Assembly: GCF_035083965.1 (NCBI RefSeq)
Contig: NC_089738.1
Coordinates: 9,698,734 to 9,762,733 of the forward strand
Origin: Branchiostoma lanceolatum
Taxonomy: Eukaryota > Chordata > Leptocardii > Amphioxiformes > Branchiostomatidae
Direction: 5' to 3'
Length of the DNA stretch: 64,000 bases
This document shows, one piece after another, positions 9,540 to 20,602 of this stretch; position 1 is the stretch's first letter, and each line of letters begins with the position of its first letter. Position numbers and translations under genes: made by a program. The notes below the pieces were generated by a model, which saw only the letters and a list, made by a program, of their open reading frames with translations, ran no database searches and had not been told where the DNA came from.

Positions 9540-10371
9540 GGCTTTTTAGCGAATGCCCACAAACGCCCACTCTGGCGAAGTCCGCGCTGCACGAATCTAA
9601 TTTTTTTTGCTCGGAATATGTTCAGGTTGTGCTCCCATTAATTAATCCTGAGTTTCAAGTCAATCCATTGATCCGAAGTTAAATAAAGCGAACTTGAAGA
9701 TTCTTACCTGGCTTTTTAGCGAATGCCCAGCAAAAAAAGGCTTTTTAGCGAATGCCCACTATATCAGCCAAAATATCGGCCATCGTGACACGGGCGCTAA
9801 ATCTAACACCATAAACATGTTCAACAAGTTGTCCCCTGAATGTGTACTTAGTTTCCGTGCTGTACATGCCTGTAAAGTCACTTTATTTTACGAAATACAC
9901 GGCGCAGCCCGCGGCGCGTATACGGGGTGGAGGCCGCTGGTAACCTGTCCCAAATATGCAAATGAGCCGCCATATTGGATTTTTACGTCCGGGGTCGTGG
10001 ATTCCCACGCCATGTATTTCGTAAAATAAAGTGACTTTACAGGCGTGTAAAGCACGGAAACTGGGTACACATTCAGGGGACAACTTGTTGAACATGTTTA
10101 TGGTGTTAGATTTAGCGCCCGTGTCACGATGGCCGATATTTTGGCTGATATAGTGGGCATTCGCTAAAAAGCCTTCTTTGCTGGGCATTCGCTAAAAAGC
10201 CAGGTAAGAATCTTCACGTTCGCTTTATTCAACTTCGGATCGATGGATTGACTTGAAACTCAGGATTAATTAATGGGAGCACAACCTGAACATATTTCGA
10301 GCAAAAAAAATTAGATTCGTGCAGCGCGGACTTCGCCAGAGTGGGCGTTTGTGGGCATTCGCTAAAAAGCC
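9540..10371. mobile_element. Large foldback element: about 360-bp inverted arms, 115-bp loop
   Basis: 9540-9898 and 10014-10371 are near-perfect inverted repeats. Each arm carries the 20-mer GGCTTTTTAGCGAATGCCCA three times (9540, 9710 and 9739; on the other strand at 10154, 10182 and 10352), so the terminal motif is also repeated inside the arms. The loop (9899-10013) is GC-rich. GCTATATATC flanks both sides (about 9524 and 10377) and may be a target duplication, although it is partly self-complementary. Open frames in the arms mirror one another and are not genes. The right end is only about 22 bp from the stop codon of gene C. Confidence 0.9.
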
Positions 10372-10392
10372 GATGCGCTATATATCCTTGAC

Positions 10393-13008
10393 TCACTGAG
10401 GCGGCTGCATCATGGATACGAACTCCTCGAAGCTGATACGACCGTCCTCTCCTCCTAGCTTAGCTGCCACCTTCTGCAGCATGGGCTCCGAGATCTTGGT
10501 GCCGGTTCTCTTGAAAATCTCTCGTAGCTCGTCGACGCCGATGTAGCCACTCCCATCCTGCGTGGAAAGAAATGGGACCTTCAACTTAAAATCATCATTG
10601 AAACTTATCATTGAAAGGGCTTTACGACCATTTATCAACAGAGACGGAGGGCGCCATACACGTTCTGCAACTTATGAACCACTGATCACCGAGTCAAGTG
10701 TCCTATTTACATACAGTGACGTCACAGAAGTAGTGGATTGCTCATTCCTTTGAAAAAACTGGAATTGATCAGTCGAAAATTTGGGTAAGTTCACTTTTCT
10801 TGTATGAGTTAGAAAATTAGTTCAACTTTGATCCAGAAATCCCTTAAAGTTTTAGATGAGAACATTACAGTATTTGAAATATGTTATGAACTGTTTTCAA
10901 TAATATGCCACTTTCTTGAATGTGAATGTCTAAATGCATTCAATGACCAGAAATGTTACATTCTACCATACAACCATACGGTAAGTTGTTTCTGTACAAG
11001 GCGCAAGGCCATTTAACATCGGTCTGTATCTATGATTTGTGGTCAAATGATGCTTAAATTCTGGGTTCCCGTCTGTATACATTTATTTGTGAGTTGCGGT
11101 CTACTGATGCTTTTAAATGCCATTAACTGCTAAGTTTAACTTGAAATGTTTACTAGGTTGCTCTTTCAGCAAAAAAAAAAATCTCCTATACCGTGTCCAA
11201 CTCTTGGAACGCCTGGCGGAACCCAGCGCCGTTGTCTGGAGGGGGCTGCATCTGACAGAACTCCATGAACTCTGGGAAGTTAAGGAATCCCGACTGATCC
11301 TTGTCCAGTTCTTCGAACGCCATCTGGAGGGGCAACGATGACGAAAAATATAATAATGATATGATATCTATAGCAACAAATGTTATTGACTCTAGAATAA
11401 AGTTATGATATTTGGACTTTGATATTTAGATTATGATTTTTGTAATATATCATGTATGCCAATGATGTATATAGTGTGTGATGTGTGATGTATGATGTAT
11501 ACAATGTGTTTTGTACATTTGTATGCTAATTTCAGTTGTTGTAACAGTTGATGTCTCTAGTGTATGGGAGGGTAACTTGTAAAAGTGCTTAGGCATCTGT
11601 TTTGCCCTCCCTTTCACATTGTGATGAACTCCAATAAAGAAATAAAGAAATTAATTGGTATTATTGCAGTCGAATCCTTCTTGTAAGGCCACAGCAAGTA
11701 ATTTTTATGGATGACATCAGCGCGCTCATTAATTTTCGCCTGATTTCGAAATAAAAAACAAGAAATTTCATTGCCCTCCGACGGTGGTCAACATGTCAAA
11801 AATTGGCAAATATGTCGTAAACGTTGACAGTCTAAGGTGTTTCATTGCATATGAGTACCCAGTGTAGTTCCTGCCCATGATGGTATGACAAGCTGTTTTC
11901 TGCGTTTGTTCTAGTTAATTGAGCTGTATACACATCTTCAAGAACAGTTTAATGTTGACAGTCTAAGGTGTTTCATTGCATATGAATACCCAGTGTAGTT
12001 CCTGCCCATGATGGTATAATAACAAGCTGTTTTCTGCATTTGTTCTAGCAAGGACATTATATAGATAATGGGGGGGGGGGTCTAGTTAATTGAGCTGTAT
12101 ACACAAGGTGTTTCATCGCATATGAATTCCCAGTGTACTTGCTTCAGATGATGGTACAACAAGCTCTTTTCTGCATTTGTTGTAGTTAGTCTATTGAGAT
12201 GTATACATGTACATATCTACAAGGACATGTTTACATTAAATCAAGGCGGTTTTATATCATATATGAAACCTCATTGGTTGAATACAGGAATAAAAGACCT
12301 GTTGGTCATGATATCATATTTCGTCGCCTCAATTCTTGTTTAACAAGACTTATGATCTCAAAATTTGAAAATATAGGAATCTTGTTTTTTTTGGCCTGCC
12401 TTGTTTTTATTTCGCCCTATCTCATTAATTTTGGAGTCTGCGGAGGATGTCATCCATAAAATTTACTTGCTGTGGCCTAAACAACAACAACCAATAGTAA
12501 GATAATGTGTTTAACTCAGGAGTTTATTTTCCAAACTGGACGTTTTGCATCTCAATGAATCATACGATTTAGATTACTTTATCTGTGTCCAGAAATACCT
12601 AAGGAGGGGGAGTTATGATGTACGTTCTAAGAAAGCTAAATAAGACCCTCAATTGATGTTTCAATCTTGCTGGCGGCGCTGATATAAGTTGACTCAAGTT
12701 GAGTGAGTCGTCATCAATATATATTTGTTCATTTCTGTTTGCTTAAAGTAAACTTTAAACAACATCAGCGATAAGTTCAGTTTAATATTCAGAAGGATAA
12801 AGAACAGCTATTGTGGAAGAAGGTTTTTTTATTGTGGAATATGACAATATGCATATTCATAAGTGGGTTTACTTACGTCTATGACCTCGTCGCTAGGATG
12901 ATGCCCCATTTGTGCCATGGCTGCTTTTAGCTCGTCCTTACCGATCTTCTTGTCTCCACTCGTGTCAAACTGGTCAAACACAGCCTTATATTTCTGTAGT
13001 TCCTCCAT
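10393..13008 (-). CDS. Gene C: calmodulin/troponin C-like EF-hand protein, 142 aa
   Basis: Three coding exons: 12877-13008 (44 codons, start MEELQKYKAV), 11192-11323 (44) and 10393-10557 (54 plus stop), with phase-0 joins and GTAAGT and GTATAG donors. EF1 loop DTSGDKKIGKDE has lysine at position 6 in place of the near-invariant glycine. EF2 DKDQSGFLNFPE and EF3 DTDGSGYIGVDE are canonical. EF4 LGGEDGRISFEE has lost ligands 1 and 3, as in gene A. Only the two central hands are therefore fully standard. The C-terminus is VSMMQPPQ. An acceptor (CTTTACGCAG) 18 nt before the ATG marks a 5'UTR intron; the likely first exon is at 13757. Intron 1 holds the element at 11686-12478. Probably a cytosolic calcium-binding protein; its partner is unknown. 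Confidence 0.93.
11686..12478. mobile_element. Nonautonomous terminal-inverted-repeat element, 793 bp
   Basis: The left end AAGGCCACAGCAAGTAA and the right end TTACTTGCTGTGGCCTTA-like sequence are inverted. The match extends inward through TTTTATGGATGACATC and past TTAATTTTCGCC, giving arms of roughly 80 bp with small gaps. No transposase frame. The centre consists largely of the minisatellite at 11821-12205. It lies wholly inside intron 1 of gene C. Confidence 0.82.
11821..12205. repeat. Three-copy minisatellite, about 130-150 bp unit
   Basis: The unit contains AAGGTGTTTCATTGCATATG, then CCCAGTGTAGTTCCTGCC, ATGATGGTA, CAAGCTGTTTTCTGC and TTAATTGAGCTGTATACAC. Copies run from about 11821, 11951 and 12105. 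The second is longer by a segment containing a run of ten G. Internal repeats like this are common in nonautonomous DNA elements. Confidence 0.85.
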
Positions 13009-13756
13009 TGTCCGCTAGGGTTTTCACTGCGTAAAGAAGTCCACTGTTTTAAAATGCATTTTCATGACGTTGTTTAGCTTGTAAGGTGCATGTTAGCCAT
13101 GACGACCGGCGGCATTCTGGTGCACTGCATGTCTACGTGAATATTCCAAAGCTGGTAAATCTATCACCATTTGGGATTCCCGAAGAAACCACTGGATTTG
13201 CTCAACATCATAGTTAGGTACACCATTCTTAACGAGAACACAACAAAGTAAATAGTTTCTTTGACACATGGCATGACATAACACATGGCATGACCGTCCA
13301 CCAATGCACTCAAAGGATATATAACGAATCTCCCCTCACAGTCAGTTTCTTGGCAAGAAAACACATTCTGCCTAGGGCTAGACAATACTGAAGTTTGTTG
13401 AAGGGGAGGGGTGTACAATATCACTGTCAAGATGATAAAAATATGTGTTTTTGCTCCTAGATAGGGAAAGCTATCTAGGACACCGTGACAGTGCTTGTCA
13501 AAGCAAAATGAGAATTTGAGACCAAGCCTGTCTAAAATGACAAACGATACGTGACAAGATTTTTAACGCATCAGCGCAGACAACCAATCCAATTTTTGCA
13601 AGTAGAGACAACATTTCCTGTATTTGTCCCGTGTATTTTTCTACACCTTTAACAAGACTGGCTTTGATTCGACCCCCAAAGGTCTCGTTCTGTTCTGATA
13701 TCAAGAACTAGAACTAGAATAACAAAAAAATACAAAATTATGTACAGTCTACTCAC

Positions 13757-13900
13757 GAGTTCTCTCAGTGAACTGTCGACCGAACCAGCTGGGCGTAAGG
13801 AATGGGGTAAACGCCCCTGTTTTGAGTGTTTATGTCTTGTGAACAGAGTGGTCTGACCACTCGTCTGATGCGCACGTGACGTCATTAGAGTTCCATCCAA
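13757..13900 (-). promoter_or_regulatory. Candidate noncoding first exon and promoter of gene C
   Basis: On the minus strand, GAGAACTC is followed by the donor GTGAGTAG (reading from 13756 downward), about 730 bp upstream of the acceptor before gene C's ATG. A CACGTGACGTCA composite (E-box plus CRE) lies just upstream at about 13873. No TATA box was found. Boundaries are approximate. Confidence 0.4.
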
Positions 13901-14393
13901 TGACAATGGTCCCAAGGTCTAAAGTTACGCAACAGCTAAGACTAGTAGTCTGAAAATGCCCCTCACGTACTACTAGTATTCAGACAGAGGGACGTTTTTT
14001 TTGTGGGCGGGCTTATTTCCTAGTCGTTAGAGAACTTTGGTTTTAACGACTTATGATTATAAAAGTCGAGTACTGTTATCAGCTACATATAACACCGTAT
14101 TTTTGACGATGCTTCCCTTTTGAGTTGCCAATGCGCCCTACCCTCTCCCTTTAGGGTTGCACAGTGATAATTGCACAATATGTAAATGACCTTCGAATTC
14201 AGGTAAAGTTATGGGTCAAACAGATGGCGGTATGTTTGTGTGTTGAAGATCCTTCCAAATTTGTTTTACGGTAATTCTGCCTAGAATATGAATGTCCTTC
14301 ATGCAAGAGCAATATTTCTTCCCAATGATTTCTTCTTTTTAATTTTTAAAGCATATTTCACATGTTTATTAAGTCACGAAGTCACCTAGAAAA

Positions 14394-14543
14394 ACTCTCC
14401 AAGCAGATGTAGGGTATGAAATGTTACTAAGTTTTCTGACCGGCCGTTTTTTTCTGACAGACATCTTACAGTAGTAGTCTGTCAAACAAATTGTAGCTCA
14501 GAAAACTTTACGATTTTTCACCCCGACATCTGCTTGGAGGACG
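14394..14543. repeat. Foldback element, CTCTCCAAGCAGA family
   Basis: Left end ACTCTCCAAGCAGATG and right end CATCTGCTTGGAGGACGT. The arms also share TTTCTGA and CAGAAAAC blocks and a central CTGACAGACA/TGTCTGTCAA pair. It lies about 30 bp upstream of the presumed promoter of gene D. Confidence 0.78.
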
Positions 14544-14570
14544 TTATTGAGAATGTATGTGCCCGAGGGG

Positions 14571-14685
14571 TATTATAAGCTGTCTTGTGCTACGTCAACC
14601 GTGCTGACCCCGAACCCTTTTGTAAGAGCATCTTTTGTAAGAACAGAGCAGAACTTGTCATTCTCACGGTCAGACGTTTTCACAG
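14571..14685 (+). promoter_or_regulatory. Candidate TATA promoter and noncoding first exon of gene D
   Basis: TATTATAAG at 14571-14579 is followed about 110 bp later by CACAG/GTTAGTTT, a plausible donor at 14686. The next acceptor on the plus strand is TTCTCTACAG at 15846, 38 nt before gene D's ATG, which would leave a first exon of about 80 nt and a 1.16-kb intron. This is inferred from the layout shared with gene F. Confidence 0.45.
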
Positions 14686-14689
14686 GTTA

Positions 14690-15840
14690 GTTTCTCTGTC
14701 TCTCTTCGTATTTTTTGTAGCCACAGCCCATAAAATGACATAAGCGAGCATGTTGGAATTCCAAAACAGGCTCAAGCGTATAGTACACCAAAAAAGCAAT
14801 TACTCAAAGCGTATAGTATCAATTATTTACCCGGTGGTTCGTTTTAGGTAGGTACCTGCTGCCAAATTCTTGATCAAAGCATTGTGGATCGTTTGACACT
14901 TGCAAGGAAATTCAACTCCTATATAATACGCTTTAAGACGAAGTTTTGAGTTTGTGATCTTAGTATGTCATCTTTTGGAAAATTACACGACCGTGCAGTC
15001 TATATGTATACCAAACAGCTACAACAATTTGAACAATTACAGTACCGGGGAGGGTCCAATGACGTCGGTGGGGAGGTTTGTGTTAAAAGACAAAGGTAGC
15101 GCCTATTTCAGCATCACACAGCCACAGACATGAATAGTTATGTGATTCCCATGGTTTTTCTCCTGAGAAGTATGTTTAATCCTTACATGAAAGTCAAGGG
15201 GAACATTGCAAAAGAATTCCTCGCCGCTTGCTACCGTAGCCGTAGTAACATGAATGCATTGTCTCCTTTGGACAACAAAGCATGATGTCAAACTTTGTAA
15301 AGCGAGAACTGTATACTATACGTTAAGTCGAAAACTAACGATAGAACAACTATTCGTAATAAAGGTGATTAAGTACACTGTAACGACCACTGGTCCAGGT
15401 TTGTCAACGGTCAGTGTATTTGCAATTTCAGGGTTCGTGTTTTGAATACATGTTTGCTGAAGTGTGCATTTAACGTAACCCTGAATAATTGTGTCAAATC
15501 ATTCATTAAGGTCAAGAGAAAAGGATACAAGCAGATATTTTAATTGACATATATTTTTCTGCAAAACTTTATGCAAAATCAAAGCATTATGATAGAATTA
15601 AACTTTGAAAGGACTTTACTTGCCGTAAGAATAATTTCGTGAGTAGCATTCAAAGAAGAATGCATTGGCCATTGCAAGAAAAAATTAGGTCACAGCCACA
15701 CATGCTAATACAAATTGACGTATCTTTAGACACATAATTCTATGTAATTACGAATTCTGGACACATACAAGCCACGCCTACCGTCTACCGGAAACACACA
15801 ACATCCTTTTAGTTTGTATTATCATTCAAATTTGTCTTCT
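14690..15840 (+). other. Probable 5'UTR intron of gene D
   Basis: AT-rich sequence without a recognisable coding exon or repeat family. Its 3' end is a good acceptor (TTTGTCTTCTCTACAG, ending 15846). Confidence 0.5.
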
Positions 15841-15884
15841 CTACAGATCTGGTCTTCTCCAGTTGAAAACAGCGTCGCTACAAC

Positions 15885-18800
15885 ATGGCCGAACACCAAT
15901 TTTCTGACGAGGATCTCTCGAAGATCAGAGTGGTGTTTGACGGTTTCGATGTTGACGGAAAAGGAACCATCAACGAGATGGAACTACAGGCCGCCCTCAC
16001 CGCCTTGGACCCCAACACTACACCGGAGTTTGCAGAAGTAGGTTGACCGACATTTTTTGTGACTTCTCATGTGGACAGTTTTGACCGAACATTTCCTAAT
16101 GTATATATCTCTTACCAGGCCCCGGGGATGGCTGTGAAAACAGTAGAAATTGGCCTAATAGAGTGAATAGTATGCCAAGGGAGTTGGCTACGGAGAGAGG
16201 CGGGTCCAATATGCCATCCACGGTAGACTGTACCTATACACTGTAGACTGTACCTATAGCAGACTAACTCCTCTTTCATGTTTTTCTGTCTATTTGGCCA
16301 GTTTCTACTCTTTCCAGCCATCTCTGGAGCCTGGTAGAGGCAATACATCTCTCTGATCTTTTGACAAACAGCATGTAACAGTGGGGTTCAAGGACTTCAA
16401 ACGCCTCCAACTGACCAGTCTGACCGGTCTAGACCTTTTAGCCTCGTGGTTAAGTGGCCTGTGGACTGGCGGGCCCGGGTTCGAGCCCGGGGAGCCAGGA
16501 GTCTGTTTCTACTCGCCTCTTTGGTTTCAATCATCTACAAAATGGGCAAATTAAAATCTAAGTACATACATTTCTTATGGGAGAGAGAAAGATATCAGGA
16601 GAATTTCATATGCTGCTCTCAGAGTGCTGATCTTAAAGAATGCCTACAAAAGCTTCTCGTGTTACACAAAGAGGTTTTTGTTTCTTTACGCTGAATTAAG
16701 AAAACAAACAGAGGCGCGGAGATAAGAAAATGCTCGTATTTATTCAAAGATCTATGGCCTCTTCGTAAGCTTAATCTTATTAGCTTTAATGATTTGTAGG
16801 AACAGAATGAAAATATACATGTATATATACACAACATTTGTTAGCACTGTATATTAGATGACAACATATATCAGTTCTCCAATATACAATGACATATTCC
16901 AGGGACGCCACTACTGATATATATCATATGTAAGAAATTGAAGTGTATATATATGTACAATTTCAATCCTCCTAAAAGCTAGCCACAATTCAAAGATAAA
17001 AGATAGATAGTTATTCTAACTAACTTCTGACTGACCGCAGGCCGTGATGAAGAATCTGGACGATGACCATGACGGCGAGCTGTCGTTCGAAGAGTTTCTG
17101 GACATGGTCAAGGCGGTCAAGACCAAGCCGAAGGAGGACTCTCTCCTGAACGTCTTTAAGAAACACGACGCGGTAAGTCATACCCTGAGCATGTCATGAA
17201 GAAATAGATATCTATATATGACATAGTTTGAGGACTTGTGGTTGAGTTTTAGAGTTCAGTGTTGACTAATACTAATGTTGATGTCTAGCCTAATAAATAG
17301 ATACAGTTCACGACTTATTATCTTCGCCGAGTACTTGTACTCGGAGAAGATTATGTTTTCGGTTGAAAAATCTGTTGGGTGGGTCTGAATGTATGTCAGG
17401 AGCATAACTCAAGAAAGCTTCAATGAATCTTTATGATTTTCGGTAGGTGTGTAGTGGTTGTGCAAAGGAAGGTCAAGTTCAAAAATGGTTCACCTTGCGT
17501 TTTTCAAAAGTACTGCAGCGGACTTTGCATTTTTTTGTGTTTGTATGTAGGCAAAAAAAGTGACGGAAACGTTGATGGATCTTCATGATTGTTTGCAGGT
17601 GTGTAGATGTTGTGAAAACGGAGGTCAAGTTCAAAAATGGTTCCCCTTGTATTTTCCGTCGGTACTGCAGCGGGCTTTGTGTGGATGTGTATTTGTATGT
17701 CGCCAGCATAACTCAAGAAGCTGTTGATGGATCTGTATGATATCTAGTGGATGGGTAGGGTTTACAGAAAGGAAGGTCAAGTTCGATAATGGGCCTTCTA
17801 GCGGGCACCAAAGGTACTGCAACAGAGCTTCAAAATTTGGAGGCATATTTTCTGAAAGTGCTATGGTCATGATTTTTGTGTGGTAGATAGTTCATGCCAC
17901 AGAAAGTAAGTTCTGTAAATTTGGGCCCCCCTAGCGGCTTGTCAAGAACTGCAGTGGGTGTTTTTGTTTTGACATTCGGACATGAATAACTTGAGAAGGG
18001 GTCGACAGATCGTCGTGATATTTGGTATTTACAGAGCTCAGATGGTGCTTTACATAATCAATGACTAATTATGCAAATCAGGAGCTAATTTGCATAATTA
18101 GAAAGGAAAGTTTGTTAACCCACTGCATTTCATAATCGGACATGGGACTGTCAGGTCATGTAACCAGATGGCCTTGCATAAACGTACATGTAGGTCAAAT
18201 AAATAAACTATCCTCCAAGCAGAGGTGTGGGTCCGGCTGGTTTTTAACGCGTTCAGTTTAGGCATTTTTGTTCACCACGATTGGCGACATAATGAAAAGG
18301 GGACAAAATAGAAAGCCTGACAAAAACACCTAAAAACACGTCAAAAACCAGCCAGACCCACTCCTCTGCTTGGAGAGTACACTGTACCCACTGCCAGGTG
18401 CGGAAAAGTCACATGTACATGTACTATGTCTTTCAAAATGTGTATGGAATAAAGATTTATTTTATTCATATATATTGACTGTACCATTTCATCATCACTT
18501 TCAACTTACAACACTGCAATATCGAACCTTTGTGGCCCATATAATATCAACATACTCATATTTTTTTCATGACCAGTTATAACATATACATTTGTATCAG
18601 CACACTCTACACATATACTAGTCCCGTACCACCAAATGATTTTTAACCCCATCTAGACTGGACTCATTCGCCCCATCATAACTTCCAAATGGTATGGTGC
18701 ATGATCAAATTTGCAGGGGGTGATAAGCACGTAAATATCAATCACTCTCCATAATAAGCCTTGATTATTTGGCGAAGATAATGTGTTCGTGGAACTCTAG

Positions 18801-20083
18801 TTTACTATATTTCGTGTTTCATTTTATGTAAAATGAGGCAAAACTACAAATCGTCATTACTCATGATTACTAAGACAGAATTGTATACAATTAGCAGGGT
18901 TGTAAATTAAGAATGAGTTGCAAATCTATAATCTCCAATGGTAACAGGTTAAAGATTATAAACCTCGAACTCCTAGCTCTGAGGCATCATCGTAATCTTT
19001 CAATTTAAAAAAAAAATTATTTAGTAAATAGAGTGTTTTTTTAGCAGATTATACAATTCTAAATGGGTCCATAAAGATAGCACACATTTTTGGCACAGTT
19101 TTAGAACCACCTACTTCCATACTTGAATATGTAATTATATGGATACGATATTGGGTTACCTTTACTGGCTTGTTTGGTTTACCGAAAAACGGAAGTCTAA
19201 CATTTATCAAAATTCACATTCATCTACGTTCTGTTCTCTATGTTGTACCGTAGAGGGGGCGCCGTATACTTATTATCTCCATGAGAAATTGAAATATTGT
19301 TTTTGGTGTGTCTGTGCGTGTGTCTGAATATTTATGTTTCCGAATTTTTGCAGTCAGCATAGCTCAAGAACCTCTTGACGGATTATGATGATATTTGGTA
19401 TGTGAGTAGGTGTTGGTAGGACAAAGGTCATGGTCGATTTTGGGTCCTCTGATATGTGCCCTTGGTACTGCAGCAGAATGTCCGTTTTTGAACTTTTGAC
19501 CTGGACGTGCTATGGTCTTTATTCTTTGGTGGCAGGTAGCTTGTGATGTAAGGAAAAAGTGGAGTAGTTTTGGGCCCCATAGCAGCTTGCAGGGGCGTTT
19601 TTGTTAAAAATTTCCCAGGAGAAAAACTGAACAAGGGGACGACGGATTTCTTTAATATGCAGGTAGCTTAGACAGAGACGGATATTTCACAGAGATATGA
19701 GGTCTCCGAACTCTTATCTTTGTTCTGTTCTGTCTTCAATTGGCATACCTGATAGTAGAAGTTCTTGGCTTTTATACAATAATATATCGTAGCTTTGTTT
19801 TGTCTTGTTTAGTCTACCGTTGAGTTGAATCGGTCATATTCACCTTTGTTCTGTTTGGTTAGGTGTACCGTCAAGTAGGAACGGTATATTCATCTTGCTT
19901 GAAATGCTTTGTTTTGTATAGAGTGGGAACGGCACACTGAACGCCTCAGAGATCAAGGGGGCGATGAGGGAGACGGGCGTGAAGCTGTCAGACCGGGCCA
20001 TAGATTACCTGGTCAACAAGGCGGACACTTCGGGCGACGGAGAGGTCAACTATGAAGAGTTCTGCAAGTTGTTGGGCCGCTAG
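15885..20083 (+). CDS. Gene D: calmodulin-like EF-hand protein, 148 aa
   Basis: Three coding exons: 15885-16037 (51 codons, start MAEHQFSDEDLSKI), 17041-17172 (44) and 19922-20083 (53 plus stop), all phase 0. The four loops DVDGKGTINEME, DDDHDGELSFEE, DASGNGTLNASE and DTSGDGEVNYEE are all complete, so four calcium sites are expected. The linker after EF2 (VKAVKTKPKEDSLL) matches E and F (VKQVKTVPR.D.LL), placing D in their subgroup; D has the most divergent EF3. The C-terminus is FCKLLGR. Exon 3 follows a TTTTGTATAG acceptor. The 2.75-kb intron 2 is filled with repeats (17317-18783 and 19330-19640), and intron 1 holds a foldback element and a tRNA-like fragment. Probably a cytosolic calcium sensor; its target is unknown. 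Confidence 0.92.
16112..16337. repeat. Foldback element with GGCTGGAAA..TAGAAATTGGCC arms
   Basis: The left end TTACCAGGCCCCGGGGATGG and the right end (inverted CTACCAGGCTCCAGAGATGG) match. Inside, AGTAGAAATTGGCC pairs with GGCCAGTTTCTACT. It has a relative at 20123-20296 and half a copy at 28540-28585. It lies in intron 1 of gene D. Confidence 0.78.
16441..16503 (+). repeat. tRNA-like fragment, probably SINE-derived
   Basis: It contains an A-box-like GCCTCGTGGTTAAGTGGCCT and a strong B box within GGGCCCGGGTTCGAGCCCGG, with only about 10 bases between the arms where a D-stem remainder and anticodon arm should be. The T arm (CCCGGGTTCGAGCCCGGG) is a perfect stem. There is no acceptor stem, so it is not a functional tRNA. 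It lies in intron 1 of gene D. Confidence 0.55.
17317..18783. mobile_element. Interspersed repeat with CTTCGCC ends, about 1.47 kb
   Basis: It starts ATTATCTTCGCCGAG (with a near-perfect small hairpin GAGTACTTGTACTC) and ends TTGGCGAAGATAATG, inverted relative to the start. The body is built of 120-150-bp modules of the type 'GGTCAAGTTCAAAAATGG ... GTACTGCAGCGG ... GATGGATCT', with two close copies at about 17470-17700 and further diverged ones. Module relatives appear at 19330-19640 and 33540-33910. A CTCTCCAAGCAGA foldback element has inserted at 18209. No transposase frame was seen. It lies in intron 2 of gene D. Confidence 0.65.
18209..18379. repeat. Foldback element, CTCTCCAAGCAGA family
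   Basis: Left end TATCCTCCAAGCAGAGG, right end CCTCTGCTTGGAGAGTA. The arms continue through GTGGGTCYGGCTGGTTTTT and its complement. It is nested in the larger repeat of gene D intron 2. Confidence 0.82.
19330..19640. repeat. Diverged modules of the 17317-18783 repeat family
   Basis: Shares 'CAGCATAGCTCAAGAA', 'GATATTTGGTATGTGAGTAG', 'GGTACTGCAGCAG' and 'TTTTGGGCCCCATAGC' phrases with the copy upstream in the same intron and with 33540-33910. It lacks the CTTCGCC ends. Confidence 0.6.
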
Positions 20084-20122
20084 AAACCCCAACTTGTCAG
20101 CATTTACGGAAAGCCTCCACTA

Positions 20123-20296
20123 GGCTGGAAAAATAATAGAAATTGGTAAAATACATTGAATTATAAGTTAAGGGAGTCGGATACGGAATTAGGGACTATA
20201 TGATATTCGTGGGTCGCCTATAGTCCCTATCTCCGTAGCCTACTCTCTTTGCATACTATTCAATGTATTTGGCCAATTTCTACTATTTTTCCAGCG
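20123..20296. repeat. Foldback element in gene D 3'UTR
   Basis: The left arm GGCTGGAAAAATAATAGAAA pairs with TTTCTACTATTTTTCCAGC at the right end; the inner arms share ATACATTGAAT, GGAGTCGGATACGGA and AGGGACTATA. The same family as 16112-16337. It starts 40 bp after the stop codon of gene D and precedes its polyadenylation signal, so it should be transcribed. Confidence 0.8.
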
Positions 20297-20602
20297 ATAC
20301 ACGTAGCTAACGGAAAGAGGCCCCGCCATAAGGCTTTATACAATGGGGGAAGCTTAGTAATTGAGCTTTATAACAGGCATTTAAATGATGTCCCCTTAGG
20401 CTAGAATATTCTATTAGGGATATAGAATTACCGGTGTTAAAACACCTGCAGATGCCAACATGTTTTTACAGGTGAGGTAACATTAAACATAAGTCCTTGC
20501 CGAGTATGACGGAACGAAGTTTAGAAATTTGTCGCAATTTTCTACATATTGAATTGAACTAGTCACTTTATGTATACGATTGTCCAAAAAATGTTCTGAC
20601 TG

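Noticed and set aside
9694-10188. Overlapping open frames of 60-111 codons on both strands
   Set aside because: They lie in the inverted arms of the large palindrome, so the two strands encode nearly the same peptide by symmetry. No family resemblance.
11821-12205. CRISPR-like array
   Set aside because: Units of 130-150 bp repeat in full with no short repeat/spacer pattern, inside a transposable element of a eukaryotic genome.
16441-16503. Possible tRNA gene with a perfect T arm
   Set aside because: There is no acceptor stem and too little space for an anticodon arm; best read as a tRNA-derived fragment.
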